Positions 12,371 through 22,582 of a DNA stretch of 64,000 nucleotides are shown here, piece by piece. The position numbers and the translations under genes are program-made. The first letter of the stretch is position 1. Every line of letters starts with the position of its first letter. The notes beneath the pieces were generated by a model that searched no databases, had not been told where the DNA came from, and saw only the letters and a program-made list of their open reading frames with translations. Where the stretch lies: assembly GCA_029449235.1 (NCBI GenBank), contig JANATG010000006.1, positions 930,001 to 994,000 on the forward strand, given 5' to 3'. This stretch comes from Linnemannia schmuckeri (lineage: Eukaryota > Mortierellomycota > Mortierellomycetes > Mortierellales > Mortierellaceae).

Positions 12371-12532
12371 TTACGCAAAAGGTACCCTGCAGAATTGGGC
12401 AAAAAAGAACTCGACACATTGGAGACCAGGAGGGCAGTCATCATCAGTCGTGCAAGAAGCATTGGCACCCGTCAATACAATTAGCATAACCACCATCATC
12501 GCATAGCAGAAAAACTGAAAGGAAAACTCCAT
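12371..12532 (-). CDS. Small secreted four-cysteine peptide, 53 residues
   Basis: Single-exon frame, ATG at 12532 and TAA at 12371-12373. The first 25 residues form a clear signal peptide: a hydrophobic core (MMVVMLIVL) followed by a small-residue cleavage site, GANA before Ser-Cys. The mature peptide would be 28 residues with four cysteines spaced C-x5-C-x5-C-x8-C (Cys27, 33, 39, 48), acidic DDD before the second Cys and a PPGLQ turn before the third. The spacing resembles short cysteine-rich repeats found in many fungal and animal secreted peptides (pattern recognition, not a match). The stretch upstream on the coding strand (12545-12700) is pyrimidine- and CACTC-rich, as before other genes in this window. 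Its small size is the main doubt. No function can be assigned. Confidence 0.6.
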   Translation of the reverse strand: MEFSFQFFCYAMMVVMLIVLTGANASCTTDDDCPPGLQCVEFFFAQFCRVPFA

Positions 12533-14101
12533 GCCTTTTTTTGGAGAATGAAAAGTAAAAAAAAGGAGAGAGGGTGTGAATTGAGTGTGATGAGAGTTGT
12601 GGTTGCGGTAGTGGTAGTGGTAGTGCCGGACTTGGTTGGTATTTGATCTTTGTTGGAAGTAGAATGGGAAACGAAGGAAAGAAAGAAGTAAAAATAAGTA
12701 TCAAAAAGGAAGGCGACAGGCTTCAAATCTTTATACGTCGACGTCGCTTTTAGTAGACCATACAATTACCATCGTCAATCGTAGACGAAAAGACACATCA
12801 TCTCGCATTGCATTACGCCAGTATCCCCTGTACTATGGTCTGTTCAGTTCTGGCGAAACAAACATGCGAGAAACGTTTAGGTAAAGCGATCAATTACAGA
12901 AGGATGCTTTCAACAGCAGTAAAAAATCAATGGCCAAAGACACAAAAAAAAAATTCGTTCCATTATGCATTTTTCTAAGGTTTGTCCCTTCAGCATATTT
13001 ATGTATGCCTTTGACCAGTTCATTTATTTGAAAATGTTGTAAAAAAAAGGGAGCAACCGACTCATACTTTCAAGTCGAAAGTGTAGGAATGGGAAGACTG
13101 TTACCTTCATGGGTGATAAGAGATTGAAAAAAAAAATTGGCCGCGGGAAATGTTACATCAGTTAGACATTCAGTTGCATTAATGTCAATGCGCCGAGTAG
13201 GATTACGACAACGTAAAGAGTTGGGACGGAAACGTTATTTTGAGAAAAAGGAAATAAGGGATTAGAGAAGGGAAGAAGGAAAGAGGGAGTAAGAGAGAGA
13301 GTGTGTGAGAGACTTGGTTGGTTGGGTGGCGAGACAGAGAAAGGAAGGACTAACGGGACACAAAAGTAGTCTCGTTCACAGGGAGAAGAGTAAAGCAGTG
13401 AAATGAGGGGGTGAGGGGGAAAGAACGAAAGGAAGAAAAGGAGGACGAGAAAAATGAGCACTTTTTTTTCACCGATTGCTTCTGCTTCTAAAAGAAGTGA
13501 GGAGAGAGGTGGAGAGAATAGGAAGAAGGAACGAGTAACAAGTGAGGGGAAGTGTACACCTAGATGCCAAAAGGTGCTTTTTTTGCGTCCAGCCATGCCG
13601 AGCGGCATGTTGTTATATCTCAAAGTATATATAGGACGCGTCAAGAAAAATGTCAAAAGACGCGCAAAAAAAAACAGTTTTCGACGCGGACTTTCCTTCC
13701 TCAAGTTAAGGCGCACGTGACTTTATCATGCATCCTAGTGGTTGTTCGAATGGAATGAAAGATGAGCAAGTCTTGGCGATGGAGAATGGAGACGGGGGAG
13801 TGGATCTGATCGTCGCTAGAGAATAAAATCCTATTATTGAATTCCACAGCATTGAATCTATCCATTGCGTCAGTTTGGATCTGATTCATCCATTTCTCAT
13901 CTCTCTTTCCAACCTTCGCTTGCAGAATAAAGTTCGTGGATCCACTTAGTAGCCAAAATTGAGTGACAGAGGCAATTCTAAAGCAAAATACATTCGCAAA
14001 TATGGCTTAATTATTGAACAAGGATAGCTGAGCTAAAAGTACAGAGAAAAGAGAGCGAGAGTAAAGTGGTGCAAAAAAACGAGACAAAGAAATCTACAAG
14101 A
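12533..14101. other. 1.6 kb intergenic region
   Basis: Contains the probable promoter of the small secreted peptide gene (12533-12780), and a purine-rich stretch at 13230-13560 whose minus strand translates into an open but low-complexity frame without a good start. No other gene seen. RAD54 ends convincingly at 14102. Confidence 0.5.
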
Positions 14102-17100
14102 CTAGTGCGAGATGTACTGGAAGACAAACGAGATAGCATTCGTTTCGGCCTCCTCCTGCAGCAGCGGGTCCGTGAGATTCAAGAGATCCTCGTCACCCTT
14201 GTAATGGTTCCAGGTCGATGTATCACCATAAGAGACCTGAGCTGCCTTCGCTACCTGTCGTCCATCCACACAGCGCTTGCATTTGAAAGTCTCGTGTGTA
14301 TCACAACACTCAGTCGTCTCGTTGAACTGGAACAACTGCCGCAAGTTTTCCTGCGAGAAATGACGCTCCACATCCTGATCCTCGTCCACCACACAGGACG
14401 ACAACGACTGCTTGTGAGACTGACGCTGGAAAATCTTTTCCTCGATCGATCCTGTCGCAATGAATCGGTAGACAAAACAATCCTTCTTTTGGCCATCGCG
14501 CCACACACGCGCTAGAGCTTGCTGATCCGAGGCTGGGTTCCAGTCCGGGTCGAAGAGAACAAGACGGTTCGCTCCAATCAAGTTCAGTCCACATCCTCCT
14601 GCCTTGCTGCTCAACAAGAATACAAACTCGTTGCCATCTGGGTTGTTGAACCGGTCGACCAGTTTCTGTCTCTTGTTGATCGTCATTGTTCCGTCCAGTC
14701 TCAAAACGCCATACCTATTGAGATCAAACAATAGACTTTATAAGCATGGAGGTTTCAAGTCTGAAACAGAGAAACCTTCCCAACCATAGACGCATAGACA
14801 GAGATGACTTACTGGTTCTGGCGGCAGAGTTTCTCAAAGATGTCGAGGGTCTGTGTATAATTCGAGATGAGAACAATCTTGTCGTTGGTGTCCTTCTTGA
14901 TCTTGGCGAGCATCCTCGCCAGGACAAGCATCTTGCCAGAAAATTCAGGTTGCACCAGAATTCCTCCGCGGGACAGGGGTTTCTTGGAGTTCTTGGTCTG
15001 ATAATCGGCAGGCAGCAAACTATCGCATCCCTCAAGATCGTCCGGCAAATCCAAGAGATCGGGATGGTTGCAAAGTTTCTTGAGCAGACCGATTGCTTTG
15101 AGCGGCTGCGAGCCCTGTCCACGCAGAAGCCTCTGAATCGATTTGGAGTTGATAAAGTGCTTGTACAAACTCAACTGGAAAGGTGAAAGCTGGCAGAATA
15201 CCACATGCTCGTACTTGGTTGGCACTAACAAATTATCAAGTTTGAAAAGGGTGTTATGTGAGTAACAGACATGATAAAAAATATAGAGCACGTTTGCAGG
15301 ACAAAGTAGAAACACTTACAGTATTTCGACAAGATGTCGTTGGTGCGGCGAATGATAAACTTGCTCACGACACCCGATAGTTCCGCCAATTTCTGGTTAC
15401 TGATCTCTTGTTCCTTATCCGTTGCTTCTGAGTCGCGTCCGCGTAAAATAGGAAGCTCATAGTTCTTGCGGAACTCCATCGTTGAACCCAAAAGTCCTGG
15501 ATTGGCAAAATTGAGTAACGAAAAGTATTCCGAAAGGTCGTTCTGGATGGGTGTGCCTGACAAGATGACACGCCTCTGTACATTCAACTCGTTCAGTGTT
15601 ATGAATGTTTGTGAACCTGTATTTAGAAAAGGATTGGTCAATATGACTGTTATTGGCATTTGGTGGCGTAAGACAGTCAAAATTCAGTTGTTTGGAAGAC
15701 TTACTAGAGTTCTTCAGACGATGACCCTCATCGCAGAGCATCAGTCCAATCGGGGTTTGTGCAAGGATCGGCGCATACATCCGCAAACTCTCATAACTGA
15801 TAATTAAGACTGGGTTCACCACCATCCTCTGCCTTGCTGACGCCCACTGCCTCATCGTGTTGTTGGTGTCCTCCTTAGTTCCTTTGGCGTCGCATGTCAG
15901 CACTCCAATCTTTCCCGGTCCCAGCCATTTGACAATCTCGTTCGCCCAGTTCTTCACAAGCGACGACGGGCAGCAAATAATGCACTTTTCGATCGTGCCC
16001 TTTCCGAAATCCGGCGACTGTTTCAGCAGCGTCCAAAGAAGTGTAATACATTGAAGCTAAATTCAAACATGGAATATCATCACTGTTAATAAATGCATTT
16101 GATACAACATATTTGGGCCTAGAAACCCCCGGATGTTAAGCGCATACCGTTTTGCCGAGACCCATTTCGTCCGCCATAATACATCCAAAAGCATTGGGCA
16201 TAGTCGCGCCAGTCGTGCACTTGTACATGAACTTGACTCCCTCGACTTGATGGGGGCGTAAAATTCGTCCAAGCACAGGATCCACCTAAGTCACGGAAAT
16301 ATTTGCATTTGTTAATTTATCATCCTCAAAAAGAAAAGAAGTGCATCAAGATCCACAAGGGTGCAAAGTATCTACTTACAACAACGTGGACTTTTGGCTG
16401 CTCCTTTGGCTTGATGATTCCCAGCATCTCTGCAATCGACTTGGACTTTGCCTTTTCCTTTTTAGGGATGATGACCTGCTGAACAGAGTCCCCGTCGGTA
16501 GGCTCGGCGCCCTCCTGAGACGCCTTCAACAATTTCTCCTCCTCCCGTTGCGCTTCGTCCAACTGTGCCCAAGCTGGATCATGCAGGATGATAGAACCCT
16601 CCACGGTGTAGTCGTGAGCAGACTTGGCATCAACTTGTGGCCGCCGTTTCGTTCCAAGTGTAAGTCCTGAAGATCGAGCCTGTGCAGGTGCCTTGCTGGG
16701 ATCCGTAAAGGTTGGGACCTTGAATCGCTTCCCGAGCACAGTCAATGATTTGGTGCTAGGCTGTAATGGTTTGGCGGTTGGGAGAGGCTTTGACGAAATG
16801 GTTACTTTGATGGATGAGAGAGGCGTCCGCCCTGAACGTGTTGCCCTGGTAGTCGCTTGGGGTAGAGACGCCTTGATCATGGCTTGAGTTGTCCGTCCTG
16901 TCTTAACACGCTTGCGACCGCCTCCATTCGAGTCAAAATCTGATCCACTGTCGTCATCTCCTGCGTCACCGTCATACACGTCCTCATCTTCGTCTTCCGG
17001 ATCTGCCTCGACTTGCACTTTTGAGGATGCGGGTTTTGGAGCAGGATTAGGTGTAGGTGACAATGTTGGTTTTTCTGTCGGCGTCTTCATTGATTTTGTT

Positions 17101-17651
17101 GGAGATGTCTTGACCTTTGCTTTCGTTGGCTCAGCATCCGGTGGAGTTAGCGGTGGAGATGTGGCGCCGGTAGGTGGTGGTTTCTTGATGGATGGAGCTA
17201 GTGTTGACACGGGCTTTGACACAGATGTCGGTGGCGAGGATTTGACAGGGATATCGGGTACTGTGATATCGTTCCTGTTTTCCTTGTCCCGCTCAAAGTC
17301 GTCGTCATAGTCGTCGTCGTCTGCGTCGCTCAAGGAACCCTCCGAGTCCTCCACAAACTCAACCTTCTTTTGGTTTGGCGACTTGACTCCTGGAAACTTT
17401 TTCAGGATAGTCTTGGGCCCGGGTGTAGCTATTGCCTGGACACAGGGTATTTCGACAAAGACGTGGTCAAAGACCGCATTCCTTGTTTTGGTGGCGCTAT
17501 GTTCTTGTGATGAGGAGTGTCGTTGCTGGCTGCTGTTATTGTTATTGGCGATGTTCTGACTGTTGTTGGTGATGTCGCCTTGACTGTCTTGGCTTGATGG
17601 AAGTTTGGCCAAGGGCCTCTTGAGGGAGATTCCTGAGAAGGTGCGCTTCAT
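14102..17651 (-). CDS. RAD54: DNA repair and recombination translocase Rad54
   Basis: Six exons: 17651-16380, 16285-16148, 16056-15705, 15616-15320, 15224-14813, 14714-14102 (introns of 88-98 bases, donors mostly GTAAGT or GTATGC), giving 1027 residues. Rad54 is a SNF2-family dsDNA translocase that works with Rad51 in homologous recombination. Seen in order: a disordered, charged, Ser/Thr/Pro-rich N-terminus of about 380 residues; a PKVHVVVDP-type entry to the helicase core; Walker [11 protein letters not shown] ending at about 470, exactly at an intron; DEGH box at about 577-580; [28 protein letters not shown]; and the second RecA lobe with [25 protein letters not shown] and [10 protein letters not shown]. 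The C-terminal zinc-finger-like region has CC-x11-CKRC and ends [11 protein letters not shown], like animal RAD54L and unlike Rdh54. The N-terminus is longer than usual (the family is about 750-900 residues). Divergently oriented to RCF1 across 484 bases. Confidence 0.95.
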
Positions 17652-18135
17652 GGTAGGAGGATTATGGTGATGGTGGCGACGAGGAGAAAGAGCAAAAGGG
17701 TTGGCAATATGTAAGAAATAAAGAACTTGAGCAAGCGGGCGTGTTTTGTCAAATCATTGACGGTCACAGTGGCAATTAAGTGAGAATTTGTTTGTTCCTG
17801 AAGTGAACGGGCACTCTCGTTTGACCATGATCGAATGCCTGTTCTTCCTTCAGCACCACCTCTGCTCCACTTTCCCTACTTTTTCCCTTCTTGTTTCCAT
17901 AGAGCACCACGCACTGCGCTTACGATCAGATTCGCTTAGACCTTACCAACCAAACGTTAGTCTAAAGACTTTTCTTCCTTCCCCTATTCGCTTCTTTCTG
18001 CTTTGAACCGCATTATCGCATTAAAATGGAGTGTGACTGTCACAGCAACACACATACACACACCCTCTGTCGGGAGACACACCCCACTTCTCACTCTCTT
18101 TTTTAACACGCATCAACAACACACACATACACACC
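17652..18135. promoter_or_regulatory. Shared divergent promoter region of RAD54 and RCF1
   Basis: 484 bases between the two start codons on opposite strands. No clear TATA box. It is CT/CA-rich toward RCF1 (CACACA runs at 18045-18135). Role inferred from position only. Confidence 0.5.
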
Positions 18136-18742
18136 ATGGCCGAGGAATACTACTACGATGAGGACACCGAGACCGCAATGGAGAAGGTCAAGAGACTCTT
18201 CCGCGAGAACAAGGTCGTCGCCGCAGGCAAGTCCTCTTACTCGTCAAATCAATTACTCACTCTCAAGAATATACATCGCTCACCTTTTTTTGTGAATGCT
18301 GCAAGCAGGACACACACATACACTCTCTCTCTGGACAAACAGCACCTCGCACCATTGCCGAACTATCCCTCACGTGCGAAACCTCTCGCACAAGGTCGCT
18401 GATCAACAAACCACCCAAAGGAAACACTTTCTCATTCACGTCAACCACTAACACACAATTCTTTTTCTCACTCTCACTCACTCTCTCTCTTGTTTACGAT
18501 GAATAACAGGTGTGGGTTTGACGATCGCCGCGTTCGTTGGAGCAAGTTACGGAGTCAGGACAGGACGCCGCGAGTTTGCTCAGCACATGTTCAGGGCTCG
18601 TGTCGGCTTCCAATTCTTCACCCTCGCTGCCCTTCTCGGAGGAGGCATGTTCTACGATAACAAGCGCAAGGAGGAGAGGCTCGCTATTGAGCAGAGCCGA
18701 ATGGTTGCATTAGACCAGCACCAGCAAGAGAAGAACGTGTAA
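18136..18742 (+). CDS. RCF1: HIG1-domain respiratory supercomplex factor Rcf1
   Basis: Two exons, 18136-18226 and 18510-18742, 107 residues. Rcf1 is a mitochondrial inner-membrane protein that promotes cytochrome c oxidase assembly and complex III-IV supercomplexes. Two hydrophobic segments (about 28-48 and 64-80) flank a loop carrying Q-HMF-R-A-R-VGF-Q, matching the Q-x3-R-x-R-x3-Q signature of type-2 HIG1 proteins (the Rcf1/HIGD2A group). The C-terminus is short and charged. The protein is shorter than yeast Rcf1 (159) and nearer animal HIGD2A. The only junction giving a continuous HIG1 domain uses a GC donor (CAG followed by GCAAGT) and CAG acceptor, phase 1, so the 283-base intron is GC-AG. 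Convergent with COX10, 281 bases apart, also a complex IV factor. Confidence 0.9.
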
Positions 18743-19023
18743 AAAGTAAACCAGAAATGTGAGAGGGTCATTTGCACCTCCTCTTTGGCGCACTTTTATT
18801 ATTTACCTTTTTTTTTTTTTTTTTGATTGTTGTTGTTATTTTCATTTTCTACTGTACATGTACATAAAGTCGGTTTCTTCTTTCCTCTTTTATCGTTCCC
18901 GAGAAAAATGTGAGAAGGAAGCAAGCGGGAACTCATTAGTGAGCAATTGAGAGAATGATAGCCGGAATGCGTAGCGGAGGGTTATGATTTTTTTTATTTT
19001 ATTTTTTTACAGAGAGGGCACCA

Positions 19024-20472
19024 TTAAGGCTTCTTGTGTACACTTGTGGTGCTCGTATGAGATTCCTCATCGTCGTCCTCATCAACATCGACATATTCAT
19101 ACTCATCATCGTCCTCTTCCACAGAAGCGGACGAGGTGCTCACAGATGTCAAGACAGTAGCAGAAGAAGCAGCATTAGCGGCATTAGCGTCAGCTTCATC
19201 CTCCGCCTTCTTAACTTTCTTGTGCAACATCATCAATGCAAGAACGATGGGCAGGTAGATCAAACTTCCAAAAAACAGCTGTCTCGCGCTCTTGTCGTCC
19301 CTCTTCCGCCAAAAGTTGGCCGCACCCGCCAACATGACCGCGTTGACAATGTTGCCGTCAACCGCGAACCACCAGGTTGTCATGTCCAGATAAGGAGCCA
19401 AGGTAACCAAAGGGATCAAGGCGAGTGAGTACCGAAGACTGACACGGGCGTTGAGCTTGGGGTCAGTGACGGACATCATACGGTAACCGGCCTTGGAGTA
19501 GTCCGCACGAAGGTTCCATGCCAAAGAGTTAAAGTGAGGGAATTGCCAAGCGTAAAGGAGCAGACCCAAGAGCCACGCTTCCGGATCGAGTGCATTCGTA
19601 CATGCAGCCCAGCCCATCATGGGAGGGAGAGCTCCGACAACCGACCCGACCCAGGTGTTGGCAATCGACATACGCTTCATGGGTGTGTAGACGGCTGCGT
19701 AGAGGACCAAATTGGCTGCCCCGAGGGCTGCCGTCAAGGGGTTGACCATCGTAGCCAAAATTCCGACGCCTCCGAGTCCTGTCGCCGTTGCAAAGGACCA
19801 GGCATGCAATGGTGAGACCGCCTTGCGGACCAAAACTCTGTTCCGTGTCCTCGACATTTGTGCATCGTACGGTGGTTCCACAAACTGGTTATAGGCATTG
19901 GCCGAGGTGATGCAGAGCGCAGTTCCGACCGTTAGTGAGAAAAGTGTCGACAAATCGTCTGCTGCTGGGGTCATGGCGTATCCGCTCATCGTCGTCAGCG
20001 TCACTAGAGCCCCGAGACGCGCCTTGGCCAAATCCATGTAGATGGGCACCACTCCTGTCAATGTTGGCATCTTGACCTCCTTCCAGCGGATGTTATAGTC
20101 CCGGAACCCTTCAGGCGCTAGTGATGATGATGCTGATGCGGAGCTACTGGTTGTGAAGAATCCTGTGGTACCACTGCTAGTCGCGCTGTCGTCCTGGTCC
20201 TGACTATCTCTTGAAAAGATATTGTTTGCACCTGTTGGGAGGACAGCTGCTGAACCGTTGTGGGAGGAGAAGGAAGCGCGTGTGAACGTGATCCGGGATC
20301 CTCTGAGGGCGGCGCCCTGGCGACTGGGACCCTGAAGGAGAGCCAGAGGGGACCTGTTCTGGAGTCTGTGGAGGGAGTGAGTGCATGTGCTTGAGAGGCG
20401 GGAGTGGATGCTTGAGCTTTCGGATCTGATCAGCCTCGTTCCGGAGATCACTGGATTCACTCTGTGCAGCAT
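19024..20472 (-). CDS. COX10: Protoheme IX farnesyltransferase Cox10 (heme O synthase)
   Basis: Single exon, 482 residues from the ATG at 20472. The open frame extends further upstream but only through purine/pyrimidine-biased leader. Cox10 transfers farnesyl from farnesyl diphosphate to protoheme IX, making heme O for heme A of cytochrome c oxidase, in the mitochondrial inner membrane. The N-terminal 120 residues are Arg/Ser-rich with few acidic residues, consistent with a mitochondrial targeting sequence. The UbiA-family core at about 140-420 has several hydrophobic helices. The prenyl-diphosphate/Mg motif reads N192-AYNQFVEPPYDAQMSRTRNR, and the second conserved loop reads YAWQFPHFNSLAWNLR followed by DYSKAGYRMMSV. 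The C-terminal 60 residues are an acidic, Ser/Thr-rich tail (VEEDDDEYEYVD) that I do not recognise as part of the family. Transcribed divergently from TAP42. Confidence 0.95.
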   Translation of the reverse strand: MLHRVNPVISGTRLIRSESSSIHSRLSSTCTHSLHRLQNRSPLALLQGPSRQGAALRGSRITFTRASFSSHNGSAAVLPTGANNIFSRDSQDQDDSATSSGTTGFFTTSSSASASSSLAPEGFRDYNIRWKEVKMPTLTGVVPIYMDLAKARLGALVTLTTMSGYAMTPAADDLSTLFSLTVGTALCITSANAYNQFVEPPYDAQMSRTRNRVLVRKAVSPLHAWSFATATGLGGVGILATMVNPLTAALGAANLVLYAAVYTPMKRMSIANTWVGSVVGALPPMMGWAACTNALDPEAWLLGLLLYAWQFPHFNSLAWNLRADYSKAGYRMMSVTDPKLNARVSLRYSLALIPLVTLAPYLDMTTWWFAVDGNIVNAVMLAGAANFWRKRDDKSARQLFFGSLIYLPIVLALMMLHKKVKKAEDEADANAANAASSATVLTSVSTSSASVEEDDDEYEYVDVDEDDDEESHTSTTSVHKKP

Positions 20473-20895
20473 TCTGTTGTGGAGGAGTCGGAAAGGGAAA
20501 GAGAGAGGGAGGGAGGGAGTGGTTGGATATGTAAAAGAGAAGGAGTGAGAAAAATAAATAGGGAGTGGCGAAGGAGGAGGGGTGTTGGAGGAGAAAGAGG
20601 AAGCAGGCGACCGAGGGTGAGGAACGAGGAACAAAGAAATAAAAAAAAAAAAAAAAAGTTCCCGCAATAATAAAAAAAACGCGCTCGGAGTGTGTATTGT
20701 AGTGAGTTCTGTCTGCCTGGTTGTCGATCCGAGGTGTGAATCTGAAATAAGCCACTTTCGAGAGGGACTGTTCCTAGACGAGAGGCAAAGGGCCTCTTTT
20801 GGACTGAAAGAAAGGGTCGATGGCATCGCATTCTGCCCTTTTTAATTCTTTCTTTCAGCAAACAACACAACGCAACACACATTCCTCGCAACATC
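20473..20895. promoter_or_regulatory. Divergent promoter region of COX10 and TAP42
   Basis: 423 bases between opposite start codons. The COX10 side (20480-20660) is purine-rich on plus, which is a pyrimidine-rich leader on the COX10 coding strand, with an A homopolymer at 20641-20657. Role inferred from position. Confidence 0.5.
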
Positions 20896-22366
20896 ATGTC
20901 TGGCAACGACGAATCGCTTGCCCAGGTCTTCCAGAAGGCCGAAGTCCTTTTCCTCGACATCCAAAAGTCAACCCTCGCCTCAAACTCTGATGAGTACCAG
21001 GTACAACACACGCGCCTTCTCAGTGCTCTCTCTCTCTCTCTCTATCTTTTCCCCTCTCTTTGCTCTAACTCCTGCCCTCTCGACTAGTCACTAACATCTT
21101 GCACTCTTTTTTAACACACTATAGTCAAAAGTGAACCAGTCGATCAAAGGATTCGAACTTTCTTCAAGGATGGTGCGCCAGCTCAGCTTGTTCAGTGAAA
21201 ACGAATTCATGGAGGACATCAGCACCAAGGACCTTAGGTATTATCATTGTTCAAGAGCTTGTAATTATTAATCCGCAAGCATCGCACACTTTACTAATCG
21301 GTTTTTAGCATCGTACTGTAATAGGTTCTTATTAACAGAGTACTATCTTGGGGAGCTATTCCTGAAGCGTGTGACCCCTGACCGTCTGGCCGATCTGAAT
21401 AGTGGCAAGGTATGAGAAAATGGTCTGGAATATTCTGGAGCTTTTTTTTACATGCCCTAATCGACGTTTTTGCCACCAATATATTAACCATGTTATTCCT
21501 TCGTGACAATATAGGAACACTTGGATCACTTCTTGTTGCAATGCGAAACACACGACATCCTTACCCCATCGGACAAAAAGTATCTGGAGCAGCTGACGAC
21601 CAATGCACCCAAGGATGCTGCCACACGACGAGGCGAAAAGATTGCGCGGTTCAAGCGTGAAAAGGAGATGCGGAATCAGATCGAGGTTCGTCCATCACAT
21701 ACTGCTTTTACATTTCACCAGAAAAGGGGTCTTCCTTATAACAAACACGCTGACGCATTCTAACTCTATCCCTCCTAGGAATTTCACAAGATTCTGGGAA
21801 CGACGAATAGTGGATACGAGGGCGAGTTGAGCTCGGAGCTAGAGGACCAGTACCGAGACTTTGTCCTTCTTCACCTTCAGTACGCCATCTTTCAAACCAT
21901 GGAGCAGCTGGTCAGCATTCAGCAGGAGATCCCTATGTTACAGCAGATGGCAGAACGGAAGGCAGCACAAGGGTTGAATGACAATCGAGCCGCAAATCGA
22001 TCTGCAGATGACGTAAGGGACGGCAAAGTTGACAGTAGCACCATCTGGAACGCGACCGGCCCCCTCATGGACCCCCAGGGACGTCCCCTCCGACCCTTTA
22101 TGATTACCAACAAGAGGGCCGAAATGATGAAGGGTGTCTTCCGTCCAGGTCATAGCTTGCCTACCATGTCGATTGAGGAGTACCTGGACCAGGAGATGGA
22201 GCGTGGGAACTTTTTGTCTGGAGGCACTGAAGAGCCTAAAAAGAAGGAGGCGGATGATAATGATGAGGAGGCCATCAATGCCGAGACGATAAAGGCGCGC
22301 AACTGGGATGACTTCAAGGACGATAATCCCAAGGGATGGGGCAACAAGGGCGGTCGCATCGGATGA
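20896..22366 (+). CDS. TAP42: TAP42/alpha4 family regulator of PP2A-type phosphatases
   Basis: Five exons: 20896-21000, 21125-21237, 21325-21409, 21515-21685, 21779-22366, giving 353 residues in one continuous frame. Tap42 (animal IGBP1/alpha4) binds catalytic subunits of PP2A, PP4 and PP6 and links them to TOR signalling. Seen: an all-helical N-terminal domain (FLLTEYYLGELFLKRVTPDR; KIARFKREKEMRNQIEEFHK), a linker, then the diagnostic C-terminal region beginning GPLMDPQGRPLRPFMI and containing MKGVFRPGHSLPTMSIEEYL, followed by an acidic stretch and the ending ARNWDDFKDDNPKGWGNKGG. Length fits the family (about 340-370). Intron 1 uses GTACAA and intron 4 GTTCGT as donor, both less common. Its 3' end is convergent with the stalked secreted protein, 216 bases away. 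Confidence 0.95.
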
Positions 22367-22582
22367 GCGTTTATAGTTGTTATTTTACGTTTTTCTTCTC
22401 TTCTCACCAATACATTTCCTTCTCAGGTGAAAGAAAACATTGCACCATAATAAATATCATGAAATTAGACTTTTTTTTCTTTCTAATATGAGACGAGTGC
22501 CAGCACTTGCCTTTTGAGAAAAGATATACATAATGGGGTATGGATCATGTCGTTAACGCGAAATAAGAGAAACTGAATACTA

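Noticed and set aside
13162..13716. 184-codon minus frame
   Set aside because: Ser/Phe/Leu-rich because of the purine-rich plus strand, no supported start. Only the last 20 residues look protein-like, which is not enough.
16620..17310. Plus-strand frames opposite RAD54 exon 1
   Set aside because: Mirror translations of the low-complexity RAD54 N-terminus.
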